Source of the DNA: Eleginops maclovinus
Lineage: Eukaryota; Chordata; Actinopteri; Perciformes; Eleginopidae
Direction: 5' to 3'
NCBI RefSeq assembly: GCF_036324505.1
Contig: NC_086355.1
Span: 21,752,518-21,816,517 of the forward strand
Length of the DNA: 64,000 bases
Below are positions 49,053 through 62,855 of the stretch, one piece after another. The position numbers were made by a program, and so were the translations under genes. Under the pieces are notes generated by a model that worked only from the letters and a program-made list of their open reading frames with translations, did no database searches and was not told the DNA's origin. The stretch's first letter is position 1; every line of letters begins with the position of its first letter.

Positions 49053-51811
49053 GTACAATATTTGTGTGAAGAAGAGAGGGGAAAAGCTAGTGCTACTGTC
49101 TTTGTCCAAAAAGGAAAAGTGTGGATGCGTTAACCTGTGGAAAACATAGCTGAAATGCAGAATTCCTCGGGATCATTCTATATTAGGCAACTGCACAGCA
49201 AGGTACATTAACAACACAGCACAGTGACTCAACCATTTTTCCAGATCAACATGAGAGCAAGTGACACTCAGCAGTTTGTAATAGGGAGATAAACCACAAG
49301 AATTATAGCATCAAATGTTCTCCATATCCCTTTATCTCTAACTGCCAATGATGATACAACCAAGTCACACTTTGTTTGAGTTTCTTTCCAATGAACTGAA
49401 ACTACCATTCAGATTCTCTATCGTCCATTGACTGGACAGGATGGTAGTGGTCAAGTTCTTTATTTCAAATAAACAATCTTTTTATAGTTTTCCCTTGTGA
49501 AATCTATATTTTAGGCATAGTGTAAGCCACAAGTTTCATCACTTGCAAAGCAAAACATGACTGTTATTTTAGTCTCCTCATATGTGACCTAGAGGAGTTA
49601 TTTATAGAGTAAAAAGGAAGAATACTCAAGTAAGGCAAGCCAACATGACATCATGTAGAAGGCAGTGAATACATTGGTGTCAGTGAAGCATCATTAGCTA
49701 GAATTGACTAAATACGATCTCATGCCAAAGCTTTTATTTTGGCCTTCAAAATCAAAGAAACAGATGTTTAGAGTTTAATATGGTACAGTTGTGTGTTCTC
49801 AAAAGCAGTTCTAAGACTTACCATTGACTCATCAAAATCACAAGGAATATTTTTATTAAACAATGAATAAACTATTCTGGTTGTCAAAGGTCATAACAAA
49901 AATATTTGTAGTACCTGTTCTTTCAGATGATGCTTTCATGCCTAGTCAACAATAAAGCTATTTCTTTATGTTTGTCCTTAAAGCCTTGAGGAATGTGAAC
50001 AAAAAATTGCTTCATATGTCATTCTAGATCTATTTGCTAGGAAATTCACAACAGCTCTTTGCCATTCTGGCACTTTTTTCCCATATGGCATCACAGAACA
50101 TTGCATATTCACCAATTAATGGATGAGCTTTTGACATGTTAGCATACTCCATAATAAGTTAATGCATGTTTTTATGTTTATGGACTCAAGTACTCTAACC
50201 TCAGTGGTAGTGGTTCTGTTGTCTGTTTTGGTGGATTAGTCCTGCCCGGCATGCTTTTTGTGTTGGACTCTTGATGCATGGTCGGTTAAAGTTGTTGGCG
50301 AAGAATATCTGTGTCAGGTGAGGGCAGAGCAGGCTTGACCCTTGAGATAACATATTCACTTGTAGGTAATCCAGGTAGAACAGAGGAAGGTTTTGCAAAC
50401 AAAACAGATATCTTCATTGAATTACAGACAGGTATCTGACAAACACTGACAGAAAACTAGGTCTTAAATACATACAAAACTAATCACAAGGATAAGACAT
50501 ACCATAGAGGTTTATCACATTTCGAAATAAAATAGGAAACACTGACAGATGATTATTTTCTGTTAGCCTGCCAGAGTTCTGCCGATGTGATCCATTTTGA
50601 AAAAAGGCAGTTTGGTTGTTTTGTTTTATTTGTCTACCAGCAGCAAGACACCAAGTGTGTACTTGACTTCTCTCTCTTTACAATCTGATTGCTGTCTCAC
50701 AAAGTAGTGCAATAGTTTACCTATCATCTTTAGTTAATGCATCTTGATTTATTTTTAAAATAATCAAACCTCTTTTTGCAATTATCCAGGTCTTCGCCAC
50801 AACTAGGTGCTATTACTCATTCAGAATTGTAGGGCAGCTCAGGTGATGCTCTGCAGCAACAATGAGGCACCATTTCACCAAAAGAAGAGGTGGAGTATGC
50901 TCCTCTGGGATTAAGCTTCAATGTGGGTCTTGTAAAAGCATCATATTTCCCTTCCAGAAAGCTCAGAGCTTGTGTTCTTGGGAGGTCAGTTTAATACTGT
51001 AACTCTTAGTGATGTGACAGTAAGAGTGCTCTGTTTTGCTTCACTGTCAATGAAGCAACTGGGGTCATTCAGTGGACAACCAATGCTGTCCAGATCTCCA
51101 CTTGAACTTAGAGTGTGAATAGATGACATGCTAGAAAAAGACATGTTCCACATATGGGGCTCACATTTCTACATTTCTTCCCCCTAAAAAAAACAAAACT
51201 GACAAGGAAAATTCTTAAATATCTTTACATTTTTATATTTTGGTAGACATGAAATTATATACCAGAAATGGAAAAGTAGAATATATCAATTTCTTACATA
51301 CAGATATTGCCTTATTAGTGTAATTTGTATCAAGCAGTCCCTGCCAGAGAACAAATCAACTGTCAACTGAAAGACATTTCATGTTTCCTATTGATCTACT
51401 CTTATTAACATTAAATGTGACATAACACATTTGTGTAAAAAAGAAATGGTGTTTGATAAAATGATGGTTGTCTATGAATGGAAGAAATGATTTCAAAACA
51501 TATTTTTATCACAACGGAAATCATGTTGGAGCCCTCCATTATTTTCACCCATAACGATACATTTTCTCATCATGGGAAGTACTACCCTGATGATGTCATC
51601 AGATCGGGCTAACAATGTTCATCTGAAATCCTGTGTTAGAAATACTTTAACAAGATTTATGGGAAACTCCGTGTTGTTAGAGCTGGACTTGTACTAGGGA
51701 CTGTATATCATACACTCTTTAGTTTTCTAACACTATAAGACATTGTTGTAAACCCCTTTCAAGGAAACATACTCTTTTGGGGTTAATACTTGTATTTTGA
51801 GTCCTTATCAG
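49053..51811. other. No gene; partial dispersed repeat at 50395-50530
   Basis: The sub-interval 50395-50530 resembles the repeat at 45483-45800 (shared cttaaatacatacaaaacta and aatcacaaggataagaca blocks). The rest is unrecognised AT-rich sequence. Confidence 0.4.
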
Positions 51812-52734
51812 CAGTGATGGGCAAGATACTTCCAAAATGTAATACAGTACATATTACTTATTACTGTCTTTTTAAAGTAATAAGTTACATTACATTATTA
51901 CTGTCTCTGAACTGTAATTCGCTACACTACTTTTCCGTTACTTTGAGTTACTTTCACCAAAAATAATCACAAAAGTATGGCTTTAAATGCTAAAATGTAG
52001 TTTATTGCAGCTCATTAATTAAAGCTATCTATGGCAGTATGCTGAAATTAAACGTGTGCTCCGTTTAAGTGGGCTAAATAATATGTGATACCGGTAACAT
52101 GACGTCTCTGTGTGTTATTAATAACATGTTAGTGGAGCCTCTGCACGGCCCTGTGACCTGCTGTATATGAACGAGTCTCTATTCAACGTTAGCTCACCTG
52201 GTCATTGGTGTGTTAACGGGGATTTGGCTGACAAGCTTTCTAAAAGCCGGCGATTCCACAGAGGACAGAGGCTGCAGATCTTCAACACTCTGCCACGAGT
52301 CTGTGAACTTCTCGGGGTTCAAGCAGCAGACCCAGAGAAAGTTACCTTCTGTTGCTTTGTCCTGCGCGCACTCCTGTGTTTCTCTTTTCTTTTATCCGAG
52401 CCTGCAGCACTCCATTGCGAGCTTGCAGCTCTCCATTGTGAGCCTGTTTCTGCAGCCCTCTTAACCAATAGTAAACAGGCTTACTACTGAGTTATTATTC
52501 TACCGGCACAGTTGTTTCTCTGGTGTCGGGGTGTCTCGCAATGTTTGTGATTTCTTAGAAACTGAACACCCCATCATTTGGGGTTAAAATGTGTTGCAAC
52601 TGCGTAACTGAGAATTGTAACGGGTATTATATTACCCAAATTTCAGAAGTAATGCGTTATATTACTGCGTTACAGCTAAAAGTAATACATTACTGTAACT
52701 CAGTTACTTTTGTAACACGTTACACATAACACTG
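51812..52734. mobile_element. Non-autonomous hAT-like element, 923 bp
   Basis: The left end CAGTGATGGGCAAGATACTT and the reverse complement of the right end, CAGTGTTATGTGTAACGTGT, share the CAGTG start and a run of TAAC/TTACT motifs. Both flanks are dense in gttact/agtaat words that fold on each other. The flanking octamers cttatcag and cctaccag match at 6 of 8 positions, consistent with an eroded 8-bp duplication. I recognise this 'cagtgttgggcaagttactt' family from fish genomes. The interior has short frames (52167-52490) but no transposase motif. Confidence 0.7.
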
Positions 52735-53977
52735 CCTACCAGAACATGTTTACATGCATCAAATAAACATTATTTATCTCATATTGCCAGTCTTTAAGGC
52801 TCCCTCCTGAAAAAGCCCAGTTTGCTCTTAATGACTTGTAAGAAATATTGCAAAGGTAGTTCTCAAGCTGTGAGTGAATATACTCAGATGTGGGGGGGCA
52901 GTGTTTTCTCATGTGCCTGCGTGTGACATAGGAAGGGTAGTCAAATCTGGATGTATTCTGGCAGAAGAAGCCTGTAAAAACCTGATTGGTTTGCCTTATT
53001 TCAAATTATGTGGGTTGGTAGTTACTGATAACCAGGATATGTGCACAAGAACCCAAGAAGTACTTTTCTCATGATGTATCCCCTTTAATGATACCACACT
53101 GTATGTGATTTGTAACATGAGTCATTGCTAATGTTTGTGCCTAAGGTGAAAAAGGGGTTTTATTGTTCATTTTGTTTTAGCTTGAGCAGAACAGACACAA
53201 TGTCCAAATTGCCCTGATGTGAATGCTAGAGCTTGCACAGTTTTGTCTGGAAAACTTGAGTCATGAGAAATTTTTCTCGACTCATCTCCATGATTTTCTC
53301 CAAATGAAAAGAAAAATGGAGACTATGCTAAATTTACCGTCAATCATTTGTGTGCTCAAGTCATTCCATAATGGAAATGTATGGTATGCATGTATGTAAT
53401 TCTGCAAAACTGAAACAACACTAATCCATCATGCATCTCCGTTAGTGTGTATCGTGTTCCTCTACGTGGGAGACAGAGAAAAACTGGATAGAAAACCGAG
53501 AAATGATGATCAATGGGCACACAGTGCCTGCCAGTCAGCACATCACTTAGGTTGTTTGTGGTTGAGTGGGTGGTGGTTTAGGGGGGGCTTCCATTTTATG
53601 TCAAGATGGTACATGAACCTTTGCAGAATGAAGACTTTGCCAACTGTCACTTGGCAGTGCTTGTTCAGTCTTGGAAGCTAACATACATTTTGTACTCAAG
53701 TTTTAATATGCACTATGTGTACTGTACACATATCACACAAGTAGCTAAGTTTCAATCTCATGTACTGTCATTACTGCTTTTAAAATTCTAACTTTAATGA
53801 ATTACTTTTGTTGTTGACTAACTTATTGTCTTGGAAAAAGAAAGTGAATTTCTTTCCATGACATAAGAATGCCAGGTCTCCCTTAATGGGATAGTACATT
53901 TGGTGTCATTGGGCACAGATTACCCAATATGAGATAAATGCAAATACTAGCAGCTCCAGTAGAGCTGTGCGTTGAAG
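52735..53977. other. No gene recognised
   Basis: AT-rich; short frames only. Confidence 0.5.
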
Positions 53978-54200
53978 AGGCCCTACTGTGCTTGTTTGGG
54001 TTCTCCCTTTCTTGTAATTTGTTGTATAGGTTTTTGTGCATGTAAACGGTCTGCAAAGGCTAAAATACCAACTTTCCCTCCAGAGAGAGTTTCTCTCCCA
54101 CCTGAAAAGCCTTCATTTGTCAAGTACATCACTATGTAACAATTAGGCTTATTTTGGCTTACACACTGTACGTGATGGGCTAAGGGGTCAGACTGCTTCC
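53978..54200 (+). mobile_element. TIR element of the CCAAT-bearing family, copy 3 (decayed)
   Basis: It starts ggccctactgtgcttgtttg and follows the family order: ggttctccctttct, gttgtataggtttttgtgca, gtaaacggtctgcaaa, acatcactatgtaac and tgtacgtgatgggctaagg. Similarity is lost after about 54200, so the 3' half with the CCAAT motifs is missing or too diverged. Confidence 0.55.
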
Positions 54201-56374
54201 ATATGCGAGTTTGGATATTTGTGTCAAGCTCTGTGAAACAACCTTTAAATCCACAGATGTCCAAACACTTACATCAGCTGTACATGTGCTTTAGTAGCTC
54301 ACAACCACCCCATTACAAATTATTCTCATCATTTTGGGTGTGCACTCTGGTGCAAAATTAAACCCACTTAACAGCAAACAAACACATTGCAAACACTTTT
54401 CTTTTTTAAGGTTAATTTAAAATCTTTTGTAATGCAGCACAGTGCAACCGGGATGGCTGACAAAATCAATGTAAGAAACCTTACAACATGTAACTTCAAT
54501 TTTGTGAAAATGTCATGGCTCATGCACAATACCGGTACGTAGAACAGAAGCATCACAATAATAACGTAATTCAAGTTTAATTGGATACATTTAAAAAATC
54601 TGAGATATGACAGAAAAAGATGTACAGATCTTGAATTGTTACCAACAGCTAAAATGAATCAGTCATAGAGGCTAAGATATGTACAGCTGTGGACATGTGC
54701 AGCAGCAAAATGTACTTAGGACACCTAACAAAAGGCGCTACTAGAAAAGACACATTTGGTATACATGGACAGAGATCAGGAGCTGTTATCTATGCCTTAT
54801 TCAAAGCTACCGGGGTACTTGGACAACAATGTTTTACCTTGCAGAACATGGGACATGATGGTTTACTCCTGCCTCAATCTGTTACTTACAGTAGTTAGTT
54901 TTTTGTCTTAGGCATTTGGTAACTTTAAATTGAAAGGGCTTTAGTTCCTAGTCAATAAATACAATACTGGGTAGACAATCATATGGATGGCAAAAAAAAG
55001 GGAAATCAGTAACCCTGAAAAATGAAACTTTGGCCCTTTTTTATGCAAGCAATAACTAAATATTTAAGTACATCAACATAATTGCAGAACACATCCCAGT
55101 TTTTCAGGAAAAGCCTGTATGAGTGTAATCATGTCCCCTCAGGAGTGCCATGCTGTGTCATTGTGGACTTGTGGCGGCAGCTGTGTTGAAGTTCCCACTC
55201 ATGTCGATTGGTTCTGCTGTGTCATTGTTACCAGATGATGGCCACATTGCTACAATGCTGTGTCTTTGGCCTCAACATAGAGAACACCCCCTTCCCGGAG
55301 TCCAATTTTTGGCCCAAGTGCAACTATTCTAATACAGACCCCCTGGGTGTGTGAATCCTCCTGCAAGTGCCCATTTAGAGGCGGAAGGGGGTGAGGACAT
55401 GGTTACAACCAGCGGGAACACCTGCAGTTCTCGGATATGCCAGTACTGCATTCTGCCATGGGGAATAGAGGGCACTTTGAGAGAGTTTGGCATTGAGCCA
55501 AAGGAAGTTTTATAAAGGGAACTGGCGTGATATCAAGGCAAAAGCAACACTTATAAGACCGCAAGGGTGCAACCATTGTGTAGAGAATTAGTCTCGTTTT
55601 TAGGTTGCTAACCAATTAGAACAGAGGGGTTGTGTGAGGTCAGTAAATGATAAAATGAGCAAAACTGGACACTTGTGGCTTCCAGAAAAAACATTCACTT
55701 TGGGGCTCTGGTACCGCTTTTAACTCAGTAGACCATGAAATCCTATTCCAGGCTAAGAAAACATATATAAATATAATTGAGGGATACAGACAGACAATAT
55801 GTTCATAGTCATGTTTGAGTGGCACTAACAATGGTTCTAGTCACACTTTTATATTTAATATTTTAAATAGCAGAGATGCACATTGATGGTGGTTGACGTC
55901 AGCATCGAGATGAGAGAATTATGGTTTTTAAAAGTTCCAGTATTTATGAGGTAGCCTTCTCATCCAAATTCAGCTTGATACCTACAGTGGACGCTATCCA
56001 TCAACTCAACTGGTGTGGACAGGGGCAGCAGCAAACTTATTTCAACCAGCTACAGAAATGCCAACCTTAAGAAGAAACCGTACTAATTTGCTCTTTCCAA
56101 CAAGGAACTGAAGCTATTGCTTCTTTTTTATCCAAAGACAGTGAAGACAATGAAAAAAACTGTAATTTCCGCAAGCCGTTAGTTTGATTTAACATCTTTT
56201 GGACGATTAGTGTTGGGGTTTCATTAATAATGGGCCTGCGTAGCAATGGAAGTACACAGACAGACATAGACCTGCAACTCCCATGTTCCATGAAGTACTG
56301 CAACTGTTTAAGTTTGGTTACAAATGATTAATTTGAAATTTGTAATGATTCAGATTTCAGGTTCAGATTTGTAT
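54201..56374. other. No gene recognised
   Basis: Unique-looking sequence. The 60- to 78-codon frames around 54689-56303 have no domain or exon context. Confidence 0.45.
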
Positions 56375-56780
56375 TTAGTGCTTACGATGACATGTCTCTA
56401 TGCTTTAATGTTCAAAAAGCTCTTTATGTTTCTCATACTGCCTGCGCTGCAGCACCTCTTTTCCCCCTCTGTCTGAAACCAGAGAACAGTCTGCTCTGAT
56501 TGGTTAGCTGGCTGGTTCTGTTGTGATTGGTCAAGCGCTTATAGATGTTACTTCCCTTAACCTATCACGTACAATGTGTTGGAGCGTTAGCCAATAGAGG
56601 TGCTATATAATGATGTCACTATGTTATGGAAGTAAACAAAGGTCTCCAATTGAAGCGTTTCAGGCAGGGGGGAGTGTGTGAGAGAAACTCCCATTTGACG
56701 GTACATTAAAATGAACACAAACCTTTACAACACACTACAGGAAAGGAAAAACCCCAAAAATAAAAATAGGGCCCCCTTTA
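56375..56780 (-). mobile_element. TIR element of the CCAAT-bearing family, copy 4
   Basis: Plus-strand blocks, in reverse order to copy 2: gctttaatgttcaaaaagct, a gcgctgcagcacctc block, ctgctctgattggttagc, gttgtgattggtcaagcg, cctatcacgtacaatgtg, tgatgtcactatgttatgg, aagtaaacaaaggtctcc, caacacactacaggaaagg, ending atagggccccctttata. Two intact inverted CCAAT (ATTGG) motifs 25 bp apart are conserved. The TIR matches copies 1 and 3. No ORF. Confidence 0.65.
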
Positions 56781-56884
56781 TAAAAGGCTGCTACATACAG
56801 TCTCAACAGTGTTGCAAATAGAATATTACATTGCATTACATGTCTCCAAATTAGCAGCGCATATTACAGACTGATTGTTTAAGA

Positions 56885-58127
<1,243 letters not shown>

Positions 58128-58466
58128 AAGCGCTATTATACTTGTTGGGTTGTTTCCGATCCTGCAGTGTGTTATATAGAGTTTTGTGCATGTAGATGGA
58201 AAACACTACCCCGCCTGAAACGCCTCCATTAGACTCCTTTGTTTACTTCCATAACATAGTGACATCACTACGTGGTTCTATTGGCTAGCGCTCAAACACA
58301 TTGTACATGATATGCTAGAGGGGCACGACATTTCCGACACATCTCTAAGCAGTTGACCCATCCCAATAAAGCCGGCCAGCTAACCAATCGGAGCAGAGGG
58401 GGCTCTGGTATCAGACAATGCTGCAGCACAGCTAGAATGAGAAAAAATAAAGCACTTTTGAACAGT
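58128..58466 (+). mobile_element. TIR element of the CCAAT-bearing family, copy 5
   Basis: Starts cgctattatacttgttggg and keeps the order cagtgtgttatatagag, tgtttacttccataacat, agtgacatcactacgtgg, attggctagc, acacattgtacatgatatg, acatctctaagcagttgacc, gctaaccaatcggagcag, aatgctgcagcacagc and gagaaaaaataaagcac. The expected aggggcc-type right end is missing, so it is truncated or diverged there. No ORF. Confidence 0.65.
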
Positions 58467-59059
58467 AAAATATGTGGCAGGGTGTGTGCTCAAAATACAA
58501 ATGATGAGCATAATATCTAAAAATCTATTCAGTGCCAAGAAAACAAAATGTTTTTGTAGTGTATGATTCAAATGATCCCCTTCAAACTTCCCAACAATCA
58601 ATCAAGGGTTTATTAAACAGATGATCATCATTATACAATTCACAGAAGCAACACCTTCCCCACAACAGTCTTTTCCGTTTACCATTTTGTATATTTCTGT
58701 ACACTGCACAGATTTGAACCACAGTAATTGTGATATTATTCTTTATAGATAAAGAAACACTCCCTGTTAATTATAGGTATTGTAAAGTGATAGATCTGCA
58801 ACTATAAGCAAGGTTAAGTCATTTAAAGCTGATGTACCTGTTTTAATGTTTTAATTCATATCATCGGTAAAGAATGCATTCCACTCTATGATTAAGCAAC
58901 TGTAATTTACTAGGGTTTTATCTTGGCTTTGTTTTTTTGGGATATTTTCTTTCAGTGGAACATTTTAAATGTTATGGTTAAGTACTAAAATTGTGCTCAT
59001 ATAACATACTCAGTGTGATAACCAGTGGGAAAAAAGCCATTACACTTTAAAGTGCCCTA
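58467..59059. other. No gene recognised
   Basis: AT-rich; nothing recognised. Confidence 0.5.
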
Positions 59060-60790
59060 GCGTATCTATGTCTCCTTCTTACCTATATTATTCATTCTTG
59101 AATGAAGTCATAGTCCAAAAGAGGTGGAATATCTGTCCGTCTGAGTTAGACTGCAGTCAGAGGACAATTGAAACCTTTCTATGTCAACTAGGTGGTAAAT
59201 AGACTGGAAGCAGGTCTCTGGATTGTCAAGCTCAGTGGCGGAGATCAAACAACATAGAAAGTATTTTTATTTGGGATGGTTAGTGGATTCAGGAAACGTT
59301 GGGTAATTGTCGTTTTGTGGGAATACAGGATGAGGATCTTTTTCATGGGACAATAGGTGTTCAGGAGAGGAAGGCAACAGGGGGACGATAAGAGGAACTA
59401 AGAGTCAGAAAGAAGAAGGAAGAAAATGGCAGAACAGTATTATGGTATGGCTAGTGTGTCTGGAATCTGGAAGTTGAGAATCAACTTCATGCTTCATCCA
59501 CCACCAAAGAGTCTTAATGAGAGCGGCATATTTTGTTAGTTTGATCAACAGGTCAAAGTTGATGTTGAGAATTGTACAGGGCTGGAGCTCCTGAACATAG
59601 TTTATAGAACAAGTTGATACCCCAAAGGTTAATTTGGATAGTGGAAGTTCTGAATTGGGAAAATTGGGCGACGTGGGTAATGAAGCTTGTTAGAAATGTT
59701 GGGTTAGCAGAAGGAAATGGATGGTCATTTGTGGCATGGTAGTTTTTTAAACTAAACCATCCTGGGTAGAACGATAAATCATTTTAGTGACAAGATTGTT
59801 TAGGACAGCTTGTCATGAAGCAATGACTAGCTGAATGAGGTAAGGGTTCAGGTAAATATTGTGGCAGAAAATGGAAGGACCAGTGATGGAGGAGGATCCT
59901 AGTCTGTTGCCAAGGATTTGATTTAAAAAAGAAGAACAGAAAGAGACAGGTTAGTAAGGCGTTGGGGATGTCAGCCTTGGCAAACCTTGCGGTTTGGTCC
60001 GTGAGGTGGATGGCAAGTGAGATGGTGCATTCGAAATTCCAAACTGGGGATGAAGCTGTTGTGTCAAGGTGTAGTTGCGCCACGGGGGAGAGATAGATGA
60101 GGATCTAAAATGTTCTTAAACGTCTTCAATCTCGATGCCTGGGTGAAACCGAAAACATAATCATGAATGAGGAAGTGGACAAACTGCTGGTTTGGATGAC
60201 CCTAAAGGGCAGACTTCTAGATGTTTTGAGTATCAATGCAGCCAGAGGCCATGCTTTGTGGGGACATGGAGGCAAGTGGATCTGGTATGGGCTCCAACAC
60301 AGCAAGAACGTGTAAAGTTTAAATTGTTGCAAACCATTCTGCTGCCTTGGTGAACAATGGACCATCCTTTTCTGACATACCCTAGGGGATTGGTCGGCAG
60401 GCATGTAGACCGGAAGAAGGGTGGGTGGTTTGGGTGTGTTGGAAGGTGGAAGTGCAGCAGAACCATGTCTTCAAAACACAAAGCATGTGTTGGTGGGGAG
60501 AAAGGACAAGGAAGTGAAGCAGTAACAACGCTAAGGATGGTTGAGTTTATGGCCAAAGTAACATGCCAAGGAAGATTTTGTGGCAAAAAGGATGTGATAT
60601 GAGTAGAAAAAGGTGCGGCCAAACTGCAAGGCTTGATAAAGATGGTATAAAGGTACTCATCTGGCTCTGCCCTGCAGTTGGAGAAGACCAAGCAAATGGT
60701 GTTACGGTACAGTGAAAAAGCAAAAACACCTGGAGGTAAGGGATGGGGGGGTGGAATGCTTTTTAGGACGGTGCGGAAGCACAAATCCAT
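59060..60790 (-). mobile_element. Decayed DIRS/Ngaro-like (tyrosine-recombinase) retroelement remnant
   Basis: In minus-strand reading order I see a gag-like zinc segment (MVCNNLNFTRSCCV, then a HVPTKHG block). It is followed by GHPNQQFVHFLIHDYVFGFT, which has the HP...FV.FL...Y..GF pattern that precedes the RT in DIRS/Ngaro polyproteins. Further on, ECTISLAIHLTDQTARFAKA then DIPNAL resembles the aI.li..L.....aK.DI..AF RT motif. Frames change repeatedly and stops are frequent, and the strand is strongly depleted in CpG, as in an old methylated copy. The recombinase domain and the split direct repeats of these elements are not seen. The 185-codon frame at 60233-60790 is part of this remnant. 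A gypsy origin is the main alternative. Confidence 0.45.
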
Positions 60791-62662
60791 CGCTGGAAGA
60801 GCTGAAAAAGTTCAATGTGATTACCCACCAGTGTTTTATGCCCGAGGGAAGGTAGAATAGGGAGAGGTAGTGCGGTTGGAAGTGGATGAGCAGGGGGAAT
60901 CACGGAAGCCAAGGGGAAATTGCTGGTGGTTATAGAATTAATGATGGGTGTAGAAAGGAAATGGGTGGCAGGGACAGAAAAAACAACGGGGTGTTGGGTG
61001 AGGGATGGGAAAGAAGTGGAACAGGGATAGAACAGGAGGAAATGGAAAAGCGCCTTTACGAGGGAGCGCCGTGGCTCAGAACGACTGTAGGGATACGGAT
61101 GGCTTCATGGTGGTGTTTGCTGCAAAAGAGAAAAGACGAGAACCTGCAGAAGCAAGTGGAGCAAAGAGTCTATGTTACATGAAAATGACCACAATTTGTT
61201 TACCACGGGATAGATGCAAAAAACTGTATTATTTGTCCTCTTGCAATACATCCTTACTCAAGAGGAGAGGTGTTTCCATGACTACAGTTGTAAACAAACA
61301 TGGCATCTGTAGAGGAATGTGTACTGCTGTACTTACTGCACAGAAGAAAAAAAACTAATCTGAGGGTAAAAATGTATGAATGAAAGTGAAAATGAGTTTT
61401 TATTCTCCTTAAAGCTTGTTACTGCTTGAAGTAGTGAAGAACTGTTTTATTTAAAATAGTTAAATACAGAACCCATACAGAGACCAGATAATTGTTTACC
61501 TGTAAATGTTTAGTGTCATCGTTACATACTGAAACAGAAAAATATGTATACGGTTTAATACTTAAGCTTTTAGGATTTACTTTACATCCCTTGACTGTGA
61601 TAGGTGACAGTTATTATACAACATGATCTGGAAACATCCATAACAAAGTCATTCAATTCATGGGTTCATGAGCAGTGTCAGGATTACGTTTGCATTGTAT
61701 TCCCTGACTCATTGTTTAATAGAAACGGTTGGCTTGGGTTTCAAGTGGCATTTGTGGGTGGCAATTGCAAACCCCAGGACAAGTTGAAAAGCTTAGTTCT
61801 CAGGAAATATCACTCACTCAGACATGAAGTCAGAGTGTATTCAATGAACTCACAGCAATTCATCATCTGAAGCGTTCCTGTTTCACCGCTCATGTATTTA
61901 CTTCATGGTCTGCAGTGAAACAGAATGGACTCTTGTTCTGCCCTGCCAAGGTGTGTGTCAGTGAGAGTCCGGCTCAGGTAGGTACCCACAGCTTCCCTGA
62001 CATGAAGCATTTCACAAGGATTAGAGAAATGTCAAACAATGTAAAACTATCCGTATAGACAACCATCAGAGGGAGGAAGAAACAAAGGGAAGAAAGTTAT
62101 TTTTGAATAGGGTAAAAATACTCATGTTTTACAATGCTGGAACAGACATATCATATACAGTATGTGTATATTAAGCATTTGATACTGTATCATCATTAAA
62201 CACCGCAAAAAAAACACAATACTTTTTAATCCCAGCATATGAGGGAAAAGGCTTTTATTTCCAATTCAGGATTGTACATACTAAACAGATCTTTAAATTA
62301 TTGGCCATTATTAAGAATTAAACGATCAAGACAGTTATCAACACCACTCAAAGTAGGCATTCATGTGCATTTTATTTGTTGATTTGTTGAAGTGCATTTT
62401 GCTTATAGTACTTCTGAACTTTGATGTCAGTAAAGGTTCCAATACAGTTGTTATTCTACTTCTACTAGAATCCTAATGCTAGATCTGGAGGAAAATCGAT
62501 TAGCAAAAGTGTACAGAGTGTGTCCATTTAGTGAGCAAATAAAATTGGATTGAAGCATATATTCATTACAGTTTTTTCATTTTCAATTGCCATGTAAAGT
62601 ATCAAGCCGAAAAACCTATTCATTTACCCTTTTTTGTTTGCACTTTTGTGTGGTTTTGCTAC
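60791..62662. other. Possible extension of the DIRS-like remnant, then no gene
   Basis: The purine-rich plus strand from 60791 to about 61180 resembles the preceding 1.7 kb in composition and may hold more of the gag-like region on the minus strand, but I cannot find motifs. From 61200 on, sequence is AT-rich and unrecognised. Confidence 0.35.
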
Positions 62663-62855
62663 GGTGGCTGAGACGAGCTAACACATTACAACGACCCAAA
62701 ACACTTCCATTACCAGAAAGCGTTTTGTATCGTTTAAGCGTGCGCATGTCAAGCGAATGAAGCTGTGTCCTTATCTGCATTTGTTTTGTTTTTATTGTGT
62801 TTTTATATATGCATCATTTCTGAAGCTGAAGCGTGTTACTCCAAATGTCGACCCT
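62663..62855 (+). mobile_element. Short relative of the 48290 long-TIR element
   Basis: The left part, ggtggctgagacgagctaac then acgacccaaaacacttccat and taccagaaagcg, follows the left arm of the element at 48290. The right part, tgtgtttttatatatgcatc then tgaagctgaagcgtgttact and aaatgtcgaccc, follows its right arm. Most of the centre is missing, which gives a ~190-bp deletion derivative. Ends are approximate. Confidence 0.5.

Noticed and set aside
52167..52490. A 107-codon ORF as a host gene
   Set aside because: It lies wholly inside the hAT-like element and has no transposase or host domain.
60233..60790. A 185-codon minus-strand host gene
   Set aside because: The frame is Pro/Cys/His-rich, has no exon context, and its C-terminal part aligns in order with DIRS-like polyprotein motifs in neighbouring frames.
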